A stretch of 52,476 nt of DNA from Betaproteobacteria bacterium (GTDB lineage: Bacteria > Pseudomonadota > Gammaproteobacteria > Burkholderiales > SG8-41). A program made the translations under genes and the position numbers. Positions 33,675 to 41,966 of the stretch are shown here, in pieces (the first letter of the stretch is position 1; each line of letters begins with the position of its first letter). The stretch covers positions 1-52,476 of the forward strand of contig VGID01000027.1 of the NCBI GenBank assembly GCA_016868035.1. The letters are read 5' to 3'. The notes below the pieces were generated by a model. It saw only the letters and a list, made by a program, of their open reading frames with translations, was not told where the DNA came from and searched no databases.

Positions 33675-33974
33675 ATGCCCCGCAAGAAGCGAGCAGTGGA
33701 TCGGGAATGGTCCGCGTATGCCGCTGCAGGGCCAATGCTGTTCTTCAACGTGCAATACGGCGTCGGGTCCCGGACGCAAGAGCGCCGGGAAAGCTTTGAT
33801 GAAGTCGCTGGCCTTGGACCCGGAGCGAACGGCCATTTCGCGTGGATCAACCGCATGGAGCAACCGGTCGGCGCTCAGGCGATCGGGATATACGAGCGTT
33901 ACTGCGAGCTTCTCGCTGGCCGACCTACACCGCGGTGCGGCCGCCGTCGATCAGGAGATCGGCGCCGGTCATGA
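33675..33974 (+). CDS. Doubtful small ORF, possibly a gene fragment
   Basis: A 99-residue frame after a weak GAGAAG site, starting MPRKKRAVDREWSAYAAAG. It contains a plausible folded stretch (PMLFFNVQYGVG, NGHFAWINRMEQPVGAQAIG, IYERYCELLAGRP) up to about position 33930. It then becomes Arg-rich where it overlaps the end of the converging SDR gene. The first 85 residues look protein-like, so it may be a gene truncated by the arrival of the SDR region. No family is recognised. Confidence 0.3.
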   Translation: MPRKKRAVDREWSAYAAAGPMLFFNVQYGVGSRTQERRESFDEVAGLGPGANGHFAWINRMEQPVGAQAIGIYERYCELLAGRPTPRCGRRRSGDRRRS

Positions 33975-34677
33975 AGGAGGACTCATCGCTCGCGAGAAAT
34001 ACCGCTCCCGCGGCGATTTCGTCCGGATCGGCGAGGCGATCGAGCAGCGTCTCAGCGGAAGCGTGAGCGCTCTCGGGCGTATCGTGTTTACGCACGTAAC
34101 GCCCCGTTTCCGTCGGGCCCGGCGACAGGCTGTTCACCCGGATGCCCTGACGCGCGTGGTCGACCGCCATGGCTTTGGCCAGGTTGACGAGCGCAGCTTT
34201 CTGCGCGCAATACCAGGCCCGCCCCGGCTTCGCCACGCGCGCCAGCTCGGAGGCGACCAGGATGATGCTGCCGCCGCCGGAGTCCGCCATCGCCGGAATC
34301 GCGTGCTTGGCGAGCAGGAAAGCGCCGTCGAGATTGACCGACATGCTCCGCCGCCAGTCCGAGAGCGCGATTTCGGTCACCGGCGCGAGCGGAAGGTCGC
34401 AGACGGCATTGCTCACCAGCACATCAAGGCGCCCGAACTTCTCCATCGCGCCTGCCACGCTCGCCTTGGCCGTCGCCTCATCGGCAACGTCGGCCGCCAG
34501 CGCGACGACCCGGCCGCCCAGCTCGCGTACGGATTCCGCCGTCCGCTCCAGGCTCCCCGAATCGATGTCGACGCAGACGAGAGCGGCGCCTTCCCGCGCG
34601 AAGTGGCGGCACACAGCGCCCCCGATCCCGCCCCCCGCTCCCGTGACGATCGCCACCTTGCCCTGCAAGCGAGCCAT
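33925..34677 (-). CDS. Short-chain dehydrogenase/reductase
   Basis: 250 residues, with AGAGGACGG before the ATG. The cofactor loop is TGAGGGIGG and the cofactor-specific region is VCVDIDSG, which suggests NAD. The active site is a Ser in LVASELARV with YCAQK as the YxxxK pair. The usual NNAG motif is replaced by SNAV (VLVSNAVCD), which is uncommon. The family ending GADLLIDGGRTAV is present. It lies beside the GntR cluster but on its far side, with the Asp/Glu-racemase-like gene upstream on the same strand. Substrate unknown. Confidence 0.9.
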   Translation of the reverse strand: MARLQGKVAIVTGAGGGIGGAVCRHFAREGAALVCVDIDSGSLERTAESVRELGGRVVALAADVADEATAKASVAGAMEKFGRLDVLVSNAVCDLPLAPVTEIALSDWRRSMSVNLDGAFLLAKHAIPAMADSGGGSIILVASELARVAKPGRAWYCAQKAALVNLAKAMAVDHARQGIRVNSLSPGPTETGRYVRKHDTPESAHASAETLLDRLADPDEIAAGAVFLASDESSFMTGADLLIDGGRTAV

Positions 34678-34778
34678 TCCGTCCTCTTAAGTGTCAATTC
34701 CCCGGCATTGGGCGCGACTATCGGGCGCGCGGTGTCGGCGCGATTCCAATTCGGCGATACGGTGGCGGCGCCGGATCG

Positions 34779-35702
34779 TCAGGGTATGATCTTCGTCGGC
34801 AGCCGTCTCAGGTGATCGGGCATAAACGTGATGCCGCTTGCCGTCTGGCCGAGATTGACGAGCAGTTTTGCGTGCTCGATCGACGCGCTATAGCCCTCCA
34901 GGACGGGGACGCCGTCCCAACCGCGCTCCTCCAGGCCTTTCTTGATATACGGCTGCAGCCAGAAGACGCCGGAGCAGCCAAGCGTGATCACTTCCGCTCC
35001 GTCCTCGCGCACCGCCGCCTCCGCCTGATCAATCGCATTGGTGACCGCAGCCGAGCGCTCGCCGTTCTTCGCCTTCTCCAGCTCGCGGTTTATCAGCATC
35101 TCGCTCGGAAGCCCCGGGCGGGGCAGGCGGAAGCCGATGTTTCGTATCGACGCGCACCGATCCTGCAGGCCGTAGCGGTGGATGATGTCACGGTAGTAAA
35201 CGTTGTGGACCCCGGCGATGTCGATCACCGAGAACCGTTCGCCCAGCATCGTCGCCAGGTGCATCTGCGAATGCCCGTTGGCGGTGCAGACAATGCCGTA
35301 ATTGCGGCAAATTTCCCGCGCCTCAAGGTATCCGGGATCACCGCCGCCCATGAGCACGATGGCGTTGTATTTTCCGGTTTCGCAGGCATCCCGTACGTCC
35401 TTCAGTCTCGAGGCTGCCGCATAGGCGAATTCCTCGCGGGTTTCGACCGGCCACTCGCCATAGAGCGGCACCGCCCCGGGATGCAAATCCCAGCTGACGT
35501 CCCTCAAATAGGGCGCTACCAGCTCGTAGTTCTTCAGGCGCTCTTCCTTCGGGCGGTCCGTCGCGACGACATTCGTCTGAAAACCCCATTTCGAGTCCGT
35601 GGGCAGCCGGTACGGCGGCATGAGCAGGAACCGGTACATGAAACCACCCGTGGTGCCGCCTTTCCCAGCCGATTGACCCAGCTGCGTGTCTACGACCTTC
35701 AT
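34779..35702 (-). CDS. Asp/Glu/hydantoin racemase-superfamily protein
   Basis: 307 residues from the ATG at 35702, with GAGGG 9 nt upstream. The fold is indicated by YNAIVLMGGGDPGYLEAREI and the second-half active-site segment EVITLGCSGVFWL (Cys243). In the classical enzymes the first half carries the other catalytic Cys just before the GDPG-like turn. Here that place is Gly (MGGGDPG), so a two-base racemisation is doubtful; a maleate-isomerase-like or lyase role is possible. SDR and racemase-like genes form a short minus-strand unit on the right of the GntR cluster. Confidence 0.75.
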   Translation of the reverse strand: MKVVDTQLGQSAGKGGTTGGFMYRFLLMPPYRLPTDSKWGFQTNVVATDRPKEERLKNYELVAPYLRDVSWDLHPGAVPLYGEWPVETREEFAYAAASRLKDVRDACETGKYNAIVLMGGGDPGYLEAREICRNYGIVCTANGHSQMHLATMLGERFSVIDIAGVHNVYYRDIIHRYGLQDRCASIRNIGFRLPRPGLPSEMLINRELEKAKNGERSAAVTNAIDQAEAAVREDGAEVITLGCSGVFWLQPYIKKGLEERGWDGVPVLEGYSASIEHAKLLVNLGQTASGITFMPDHLRRLPTKIIP

Positions 35703-35912
35703 GATCAACAACCCTCACCAAGATTTATGTTAGCGATTCGCATCACCACGGCAAGCTCCGTGCCGCCGCACGGTCTCCCCGGAGATCTGAGAACCCCTCA
35801 CGCGTCCGACCGCTGTTCCGCGCAGGGATGATGACCGGGCAGTGGGCGGCGCGCAAGCCCCTCGCAATACGCGCGCACTACGCACTCGAAGGGGGCGGCA
35901 TCTGCACGAGCA

Positions 35913-35940
35913 GGTGACTGGTGGCTCGTAACCGGTGATC
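35913..35940. repeat. Heptad tandem repeat, four units (GGTGACT type)
   Basis: GGTGACT, GGTGGCT, CGTAACC, GGTGATC: a single arm in the spacer of about 350 bp downstream of the amidohydrolase gene. Same unit family as 14968-15037 and 38294-38328. Apart from this and the terminator at 35993-36022, nothing is seen between 35703 and 36048. Confidence 0.65.
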
Positions 35941-35992
35941 GGGAATTGAGGGGCAGAGCCCTTTCCTCATCCCTGCCCCGGCCCCGACGAGC

Positions 35993-36022
35993 AAAAAAAC
36001 GGCGCCACCGGTCGGTGGCGCC
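35993..36022 (-). terminator. Rho-independent terminator of the amidohydrolase gene
   Basis: On the minus strand the stem GGCGCCACC, loop GACC and GGTGGCGCC is followed by G and seven T. It lies 27 bp after the stop codon of the gene at 36049-37563. Confidence 0.9.
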
Positions 36023-36048
36023 ACATTCTCCCCCCTGGGCGGGCGTGA

Positions 36049-37563
36049 TTACGCGCTCGGCTTGCGAACGTAGCCGTAGTACAGGTTGCTGCGGTCGCCG
36101 CCGTGCTTGTCGTAGATCTCCTTCGCCTGCGCGAAGCGGTCGGTCTCGAGCGCCGCGCGCTGCTTCGGCGTGAACTTGTAGATTCGCGCGTTGTTGTCTC
36201 CGAAGATCGCGCGCTTGACGGGCCCGTCGGCCGCGCCGAGCGGCTTGAAGCCGTATTTCTTCTGCATGTCCTCGGGAATCTCGAGCCGCCGCAACGCCTC
36301 GATCTGCCACTGCGGCGAGCCGGTCCAGATCGCGTCGGTGCCCCACACCACGTGATCGGCGCCGAGCCCCTTGACCAGCTGCCCCATCATCGCCGCGCAG
36401 AGCAGCGGGTACGACATGATGGACAGGGCAAAGATCTGGCCGAGGTCGGCGTAGACGTTCTTCACGCCGTATTTTTCGGGGATTTCGGCGAGATCGGTGA
36501 CCCAGTCGACGCGCCCGGTCTTCTGGAACTGCTCCCACCCCTGTTCCGGCACGGCGGGCGCCACGTAGCGGAAGCCCGCGTGGTAGATGACGAAATTCAG
36601 CTGCGGCCAGTCCCTGGCGGCCTTGCCCACGTCGTTCACGTTGGCGTAGCCGAGCAGGTGCGGGAACTTCGCCTCGATCATCGGCGGAAACAGGCCCTTG
36701 TGGATGCAGATATTGACGAGCCCCGGGCTGTCCTTGCTCGCCTTCAGGACCTTCTCGTAGAACGGATAGACGAGCTTCTCGTCGTCGAGGCGGAACGGGT
36801 GCTTCGACAGGTGCTTGTTGGTGTTGTCGCCGATGGTGTAGGCCTTGAACGAATCGGGCTTCAGCTTTTCGAGCGCCTCGTCCACCCGGTCCATCCAGCC
36901 CGGCCAGCCCGGCGTGAAGATCGCGTGCGAGAACATGCGCTTGGTGCCCGCCTCCTTGTTGATTTTCGCGCGCGCATCGTACTTCTGGTCGTTCGTCAGG
37001 AACCAGAATTTATCGTCGTGCGACGCCGACCCGCTGATCAACGCCACCTTGGTGTCGCTGTCGAGAAAGATCTCCTTGAAGTAGTTCGGGAACTTGAGAT
37101 CGTCCGGCGTCTGCGGCTTGCCCTGCAGCAGCGGGTTCCAGCCCGCCTTGCCCACGGCCTCGCGCAGACCGATGAAGACCTTGATCGGCGTGTCGTCGCG
37201 CAGAAAGTGGGTATGCATGTCCATGATGAACTGGCCCCTGAGCTTTTTCGCCCGCTCGTCGGCCATCTCGGGAGTCGCCGCTTCGGCCCGGCTCACGTCG
37301 AACAGCGTCCCGAACGTCTCGTTCAGCGCCACGAACCCTGCTGCCATGCCCGCCGCGCTCTTGAAGAACTTGCGCCGGCTCGTGCCGTGCCTGCGCGCGA
37401 GCGCCGAACCGGTTTCTTTCAGGCGAACCTCGAACTCACGCTGCTTTTCAGTTTGCGGCGCCGGCATGAATTCGTCGCTCGAAACGGTCCGCGTGGGAAT
37501 CGGCGAGCGAAATGCGGTTTCCTCGGCCCCTACCAGTTGTGCCAGTTCCTCCGGGGTAAGCAT
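36049..37563 (-). CDS. Amidohydrolase family protein with an internal-looking Tat signal
   Basis: 504 residues. A twin-arginine motif, TSRRKFFKSAAG (Arg63, Arg64), is followed by a short hydrophobic stretch, but about 60 polar residues come before it, longer than usual n-regions. The catalytic part starts at MDMHTHF (His117, His119, metal ligands) and has LVNICIHKGLFPP, FVIYHAGFRYVAP and VVWGTDAIW with the late Asp, the layout of ACMSD-like amidohydrolases. It is probably exported folded with its metal by TatABC, which is encoded 6 kb away. It has its own terminator and is not obviously linked to the neighbouring genes. Confidence 0.85.
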   Translation of the reverse strand: MLTPEELAQLVGAEETAFRSPIPTRTVSSDEFMPAPQTEKQREFEVRLKETGSALARRHGTSRRKFFKSAAGMAAGFVALNETFGTLFDVSRAEAATPEMADERAKKLRGQFIMDMHTHFLRDDTPIKVFIGLREAVGKAGWNPLLQGKPQTPDDLKFPNYFKEIFLDSDTKVALISGSASHDDKFWFLTNDQKYDARAKINKEAGTKRMFSHAIFTPGWPGWMDRVDEALEKLKPDSFKAYTIGDNTNKHLSKHPFRLDDEKLVYPFYEKVLKASKDSPGLVNICIHKGLFPPMIEAKFPHLLGYANVNDVGKAARDWPQLNFVIYHAGFRYVAPAVPEQGWEQFQKTGRVDWVTDLAEIPEKYGVKNVYADLGQIFALSIMSYPLLCAAMMGQLVKGLGADHVVWGTDAIWTGSPQWQIEALRRLEIPEDMQKKYGFKPLGAADGPVKRAIFGDNNARIYKFTPKQRAALETDRFAQAKEIYDKHGGDRSNLYYGYVRKPSA

Positions 37564-37879
37564 GATGACGATCGCCTGTGGTGGTATTGAGTTGGGCTTG
37601 CGCCAACCTGCCGCGCTTCCTTCGCGCGAAGGCCCGAAACGAGATCGTGGGATGGCGCGGCAATTTTGCGTTCGGCGCGCCGGGCTGTAAAGGGGGTGCC
37701 GGTTCGATTTCGCGAAAAAAGATCAAGCCGGCGCGCGGCGTTGAAGAGCTACGGGGCCAAGAAACGCCCGAAGCCGTGGCGGCCGCCCACACGTGCAAGG
37801 CCGCGTCCCGCAACGGAAAACGCGCCGCAGCGCCGGTGCGCTCGAAGGGCCGCCGCTGCCTCCGCGCGCCTGCCGGCGG
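37564..37879. other. Non-coding spacer of about 315 bp
   Basis: Lies between sspB and the amidohydrolase gene. I find no open frame with a ribosome-binding site, no tRNA and no repeat of the heptad or nonad kind. The amidohydrolase promoter should be here, but no clear -35/-10 pair can be named. Confidence 0.5.
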
Positions 37880-38281
37880 TTATTTGATGATTTGCAGCTT
37901 GGGCTTGCCGCCGTTGGTCGACGGGGCGGAAGGGGCCGGTTCAGCCGGCGCTGCAGCCCCGTCCCGGGCCGGCTCGGCCTCGAACGCGAGCCCCTGCCCG
38001 GTCTCCTTCGCGAAGATGCCCGTCACCGTCTCGATCGGTATCGAGCACTCGCGCGAGACTCCATTGAAGCGCGCCGAGAACTGGATGACGTCGTTCCCGA
38101 TGGTGAGCCGGTGCGTCGCGTCGTAGCCCACGTTGAGCACGATCTCGCCGTTCTTCACGTGCTCCGCCGGGACCCGCGTGGCGGCATCGACCTTGACCGT
38201 AATGTAGGGCGTCAAGTTCGAGTCCGAGCACCATTCGTGGAGCGCGCGGATCAGGTACGGCTTGGTCGAGCGCTCAGCCAT
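37880..38281 (-). CDS. sspB: ClpXP protease specificity-enhancing factor SspB
   Basis: 133 residues. The N-terminal domain that binds ssrA tags is recognisable from KPYLIRALHEWCSDSNLTPY, ITVKVDAATRVPAEHVKNG, EIVLNVGYDATHRLTIGND and FSARFNGVSRECSIPIETV. A flexible Ala/Pro/Glu linker leads to the C-terminal ClpX-docking tail KPKLQIIK. SspB brings ssrA-tagged proteins to ClpXP. It follows sspA on the same strand, as in most Proteobacteria, with a heptad repeat between the two genes. Confidence 0.96.
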   Translation of the reverse strand: MAERSTKPYLIRALHEWCSDSNLTPYITVKVDAATRVPAEHVKNGEIVLNVGYDATHRLTIGNDVIQFSARFNGVSRECSIPIETVTGIFAKETGQGLAFEAEPARDGAAAPAEPAPSAPSTNGGKPKLQIIK

Positions 38282-38293
38282 TGCTTTGGAAGT

Positions 38294-38328
38294 GCGTGAC
38301 TCGTGACTCGTGACTCGTGACTGGTGAC
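38294..38328. repeat. Heptad tandem repeat, five units (TCGTGAC type)
   Basis: GCGTGAC, TCGTGAC, TCGTGAC, TCGTGAC, TGGTGAC: a single arm in the 76-bp spacer between sspA and sspB, just upstream of the sspB start. sspB has no Shine-Dalgarno sequence in this region. Confidence 0.85.
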
Positions 38329-38357
38329 GGAAGGAGCATGGTTTGACGCCTCTCGCT

Positions 38358-38957
38358 TCACTTCCTCATGACCTTCTCGGAGGCCGTCAGCGCGTCGATA
38401 AACGCCGGCCGGCTGAACAGCCGCTCCGCGTACTTCATGAGCGGCGCGCACTGCCGCGGCAGCTGGATGCCGTAGTAGTCGAGCCGCCACAGCAGCGGCG
38501 CGATCGCCACGTCGAGCATGGTGAACTCGTCGCCCAGCATGAATTTCTGCTTGGCGAACACCGGCGCGATCTGCGTCAGGTTGTCGCGGATGATGGCGCG
38601 GCCCTTGTCGCCCTGCTTCTGCGTGCCCTTCTCGATGGTCTCGATGTGGCTGAACATCTCGTGCTCGAAGCGGAACAGGAACAGCCGCGCGCGCGCGCGC
38701 ATCACCGGGTCGGCCGGCATCAGCTGCGGGTGCGGGAAACGGTCGTCGACGTACTCGTCGATGATGTTCGACTCGTAGAGGATGAGATCGCGCTCCACGA
38801 GCACCGGCACCTGGTTGTACGGGTTCATCACCGCCAGGTCCTCGGGCTTGTTGTAGAGATCCACATCCACGATCTGGAAATCCATGCCCTTTTCGTACAG
38901 CACGATGCGGCAGCGCTGGCTGAACGGGCAGGTGGTTCCTGAATACAAGGTCATCAT
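38358..38957 (-). CDS. sspA: Stringent starvation protein A
   Basis: 199 residues with the glutathione-S-transferase fold. The N-terminal thioredoxin-like domain has SGTTCPFSQRCRIVLYEKGM and VPVLVERDLILYESNIIDEY. The C-terminal helical domain has FLFRFEHEMFSHIE and DEFTMLDVAIAPLLWRLDYY. SspA binds RNA polymerase and acts in the stationary phase and acid stress. It lies between petC and sspB, the usual betaproteobacterial order. Two ATG codons in a row mark the start; no Shine-Dalgarno is clear because a repeat arm stands just upstream. Confidence 0.95.
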   Translation of the reverse strand: MMTLYSGTTCPFSQRCRIVLYEKGMDFQIVDVDLYNKPEDLAVMNPYNQVPVLVERDLILYESNIIDEYVDDRFPHPQLMPADPVMRARARLFLFRFEHEMFSHIETIEKGTQKQGDKGRAIIRDNLTQIAPVFAKQKFMLGDEFTMLDVAIAPLLWRLDYYGIQLPRQCAPLMKYAERLFSRPAFIDALTASEKVMRK

Positions 38958-38964
38958 ACGAAAG

Positions 38965-39065
38965 CCGTAAGCGGTGAGCGGTTAGCGGTGAGCGGTGCGA
39001 AATGCGCGGCCGGCGATCAGGAAGGCGCGTCTTTCCTTTTCCCGTTCACTGCTTGCCGCTCCCCG
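38965..39065. repeat. Inverted pair of heptad repeat arms (CGGTGAG type)
   Basis: The left arm (38965-38999) has five units (CCGTAAG, CGGTGAG, CGGTTAG, CGGTGAG, CGGTGCG). The right arm (39041-39065) has three weaker complementary units (GTTCACT, GCTTGCC, GCTCCCC). It fills the petC-sspA spacer. The unit is close to that at 22084-22160. Confidence 0.8.
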
Positions 39066-39068
39066 AAA

Positions 39069-39821
39069 TTAATGCACGTCTTTCCAGTATTCCTTCTTCA
39101 GCGCGTAGGCAAGCACGAACAGCCCGCCCAGGAACATCAGCACGTAGATGCCCAGCGCGATGCGCGAGCGCTTGGCGGGCTCGCCAACATAGACGAGGAA
39201 GTTGACGAGGTCGGCCACCATGCGGTCGTATTCGGGCGGGGTCATGCTGCCGGGCTTCTCCACCACGAGCCGCTGCACCTTCTCCTTCCTGCCGCCCCAC
39301 GTTGCCCGCTCTGCCGTCGTGAGCGCCTGCTCTCCCTGCAGCTGGTAGAGCACGTGCGGCATGCCGACATTGGGAAAAACGGCGTTGTTCCAGCCCATCG
39401 GCCGCGTGGAATCGCGGTAGAAGCTGCGCATATAGGTGTAGAGCCAGTCCGCGCCGCTGCCGGCGGGCGATGCGTTCGAGCGCGCGATCACCGACAGGTC
39501 GGGCGGCGCGACGCCGAACCATTCCTTGCCTTCCTTCGGGTCCATCGCGACGCGCATGAGATCGCCGATCTTGGCCTCGGTGAAGATCAGGTTGTCGCGG
39601 ATCTGCGCCTCGTTCAGCCCCAGGTCCTGCAGCCGGCCGTAGCGCATGTAGCCGGCGCTGTGGCAATTCAGGCAGTAGTTGACGAAGGTCCGCGCTCCGC
39701 GCTGCAGCGAGATGAGGTCGGTCTCGTCTATCGGCGCGCGGTCGAGCTTGACCAGTTCGGCGCCGAACGCCATGGCCGGCACCGCGAGCAGCGCCGCGAG
39801 CAGTCTCGTCGCGGCGCCCAT
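39069..39821 (-). CDS. petC: Cytochrome c1 of the bc1 complex
   Basis: 250 residues. A signal peptide (MGAATRLLAALLAVPAMAFG) is followed by the haem c site YCLNCH (Cys50, Cys53, His54) with SAGYMRYGRL, and the axial methionine region MGWNNAVFPNVGMPHVLYQ. The C-terminal membrane anchor is ALGIYVLMFLGGLFVLAYAL. It carries electrons from the Rieske protein to cytochrome c in the periplasm. Its ATG overlaps the cytochrome b stop (TGATG), with a G-rich Shine-Dalgarno in the end of petB, so translation is coupled. Confidence 0.96.
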   Translation of the reverse strand: MGAATRLLAALLAVPAMAFGAELVKLDRAPIDETDLISLQRGARTFVNYCLNCHSAGYMRYGRLQDLGLNEAQIRDNLIFTEAKIGDLMRVAMDPKEGKEWFGVAPPDLSVIARSNASPAGSGADWLYTYMRSFYRDSTRPMGWNNAVFPNVGMPHVLYQLQGEQALTTAERATWGGRKEKVQRLVVEKPGSMTPPEYDRMVADLVNFLVYVGEPAKRSRIALGIYVLMFLGGLFVLAYALKKEYWKDVH

Positions 39822-41227
39822 CAGTGCGCCCCCTTCCATGCGACGCGCGCGGGCTCGGGCTTCACCTGCTCCATCCTGCTGTACCACGGCATGAGCAGGA
39901 AGAACGCGAAATACACCAGCGTAAAGATCTGCGAAAGGACCGTGCCGGCGGTGGTCACCGGCTGGGTCCCGAAGTAGCCGAGCACGACGAACGCGACCAC
40001 GAACAGCGCGAGCGCCGACTTGGTGAGCGCCCCCTTGTAGCGGATCGACTTCACGGGGCTGCGGTCGAGCCACGGCAGCCCGAAGAAGATCATCACCGCC
40101 GCGCCCATCAGGATCACGCCCCACACCTTGGGGTCGATCGTGAAAAAGCCGGCGAGCAGCACCGCCGTGACCGCCCCGATTGCGGCGCGGGTGAGCGCGT
40201 TGCGGGTCGCGGTAAGCAGCAGGCCCGCGTATGCGATCAGCGCCGCGGCGAGCACCCACATGAAGTCCTCGGTGATCGCGCGCAGGATCGAGTAGTAGGG
40301 CGTGAAGTACCACACCGGTGCGATGTGCGTCGGGGTCTTCAGCGGATCGGCGGGAATGAAGTTGTTGTACTCGAGGAAATAGCCGCCGAATTCCGGCATG
40401 AAGAACATGATCGTGCAGAACACGATCAGGAATACCACCACGCCCAGCGTGTCCTTGACCGTGTAGTACGGGTGAAACGGGATGCCGTCCACCGGATGCC
40501 CGGTGACCGGGTCCTTCACGTTCTTGATCTCGACGCCGTCCGGGTTGTTCGACCCCACCTCGTGCAGCGCCATGATGTGCGCGGCGACCAGCCCTAGGAG
40601 CACCAGCGGAATCGCGATCACGTGCAACGAGAAGAACCGGTTGAGCGTCGCGTCCGAGACGACGTAGTCACCGCGTATCCAGAGCGCGAGGTCGGGCCCG
40701 ATCAGCGGGATCGCGTCGAACAGGTTCACGATCACCTGCGCGCCCCAGTACGACATCTGCCCCCACGGCAGCAGGTAGCCGAAAAACGCTTCCGCCATCA
40801 TCGTGAGATAGATCAGCATGCCGAAGATCCAGATGAGCTCCCTCGGCTGGCGGTACGACCCGTACATCAGCCCGCGGAACATGTGCAGGTAAATCACGAC
40901 GAAGAACGCTGACGCGCCGGTGGAATGCATGTAGCGGATGAGCCAGCCGCCGGGCACGTCGCGCATGATGTACTCGACCGAGGCGAACGCCTGCGCCGCG
41001 TCCGGCTTGTAGTGCATGGTGAGGAAGATGCCGGTGACGATCTGGAGCACGAGCACCAGCAGCGCGAGCGAGCCGAAGTAGTACCAGAAATTGAAGTTCT
41101 TCGGCGCGTAGTATTCGGCGAGGTGCTCCCGCCACAATTGCATCAGCGGGAAGCGCCGGTCGACCCAGGTCAATACGCCGTTGAACGGGCCGGCACCGGT
41201 CACCGGCCGCTTTTCGGTGGCCGCCAT
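39821..41227 (-). CDS. petB: Cytochrome b of the bc1 complex
   Basis: 468 residues, fused N- and C-terminal parts as usual in Betaproteobacteria. Diagnostic segments are YYFGSLALLVLVLQIVTG, GWLIRYMHSTGASAFFVVIY (haem histidines), FFGYLLPWGQMSYWGAQVI, SLHVIAIPLVLLGLVAAHIM with the second histidine pair, and the quinol-site motif around PVWYFTPYYSIL. A long C-terminal tail ends EPARVAWKGAH. It lies 4 bp downstream of petA and overlaps petC. Confidence 0.97.
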   Translation of the reverse strand: MAATEKRPVTGAGPFNGVLTWVDRRFPLMQLWREHLAEYYAPKNFNFWYYFGSLALLVLVLQIVTGIFLTMHYKPDAAQAFASVEYIMRDVPGGWLIRYMHSTGASAFFVVIYLHMFRGLMYGSYRQPRELIWIFGMLIYLTMMAEAFFGYLLPWGQMSYWGAQVIVNLFDAIPLIGPDLALWIRGDYVVSDATLNRFFSLHVIAIPLVLLGLVAAHIMALHEVGSNNPDGVEIKNVKDPVTGHPVDGIPFHPYYTVKDTLGVVVFLIVFCTIMFFMPEFGGYFLEYNNFIPADPLKTPTHIAPVWYFTPYYSILRAITEDFMWVLAAALIAYAGLLLTATRNALTRAAIGAVTAVLLAGFFTIDPKVWGVILMGAAVMIFFGLPWLDRSPVKSIRYKGALTKSALALFVVAFVVLGYFGTQPVTTAGTVLSQIFTLVYFAFFLLMPWYSRMEQVKPEPARVAWKGAH

Positions 41228-41231
41228 GTGA

Positions 41232-41831
41232 TTATGCTCCCTTGGCGTCTTCGCCGATCAGCAGCTTCGTGTCGGAGACGTACTGGTGCGGCGGCACCGG
41301 AAGGTTGTCGGGCGCCGGCTTGTTCTTGTAGACGCGCCCGGAGAGGTCGAACAGCGAGCCATGGCACGGGCAGTAGAAGCCGCCCTTCCAGTCGGACTCG
41401 AACGCCTCGGCTTGCGCCTTGAACTTGTCCACCGGGGAGCAGCCGAGGTGGGTGCAGATGCCCACCACAACGAGGTACTCGGGCTTGATCGAGCGGTGCT
41501 CGTTCCGCGCGTAGTCGGGCGTGAGGTCCCGCACGCGCACGCTGTTCGGATCGGCGACCTTGTCGTTGGTGTCCTTGAGCGTCGCGAGCATCTCCGGGGT
41601 CCTGCGCACGATCCACACCGGCTTGCCGCGCCACTCGACGCGCATCATCTCGCCGGGCGCGAGATTGCCGATGTCCGCTTCCACCGGCGCACCGGCCGCT
41701 TTCGCGCGCTCGGATGGCAGCATGCTCGCCACGAACGGCACCGCGGTCGCGCCTGCGGCGAATCCGCCGGCCACGCTGGTCGCTGCGACGAGCAAGCGGC
41801 GTTTTTTCTGATCCAACTCTTTGTCTGTCAT
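41232..41831 (-). CDS. petA: Rieske iron-sulfur subunit of the bc1 complex
   Basis: 199 residues from the ATG at 41831. The N-terminal twin arginines (QKKRRLLVAATSV) and one hydrophobic segment form the uncleaved Tat anchor. The 2Fe-2S boxes are CTHLGC (Cys126, His128, Cys131) and CPCHGS (Cys154, Cys156, His157). It moves electrons from quinol to cytochrome c1. The upstream in-frame extension beyond 41831 belongs to the decayed Nif3-like region, not to petA. It is the first gene of petABC, and its export depends on the TatABC encoded nearby. Confidence 0.97.
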   Translation of the reverse strand: MTDKELDQKKRRLLVAATSVAGGFAAGATAVPFVASMLPSERAKAAGAPVEADIGNLAPGEMMRVEWRGKPVWIVRRTPEMLATLKDTNDKVADPNSVRVRDLTPDYARNEHRSIKPEYLVVVGICTHLGCSPVDKFKAQAEAFESDWKGGFYCPCHGSLFDLSGRVYKNKPAPDNLPVPPHQYVSDTKLLIGEDAKGA

Positions 41832-41966
41832 ACGATTTCGCCTGTCGCCCGGAAAAAGCGCCATTTTACACAAATGCCCTCTGAAACTTAAGCAGAATTT
41901 GAAAAATCTTTGTGCGCTCAGTCGCTTATGGAACCCTTGCGGCAAGGCCGCATCACGCGGATCGGG

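Noticed and set aside
39822-40313. In-frame extension of cytochrome c1 upstream of its signal peptide
   Set aside because: It lies within petB and has the Arg-rich composition of a shadow frame; the TGATG junction sets the petC start.
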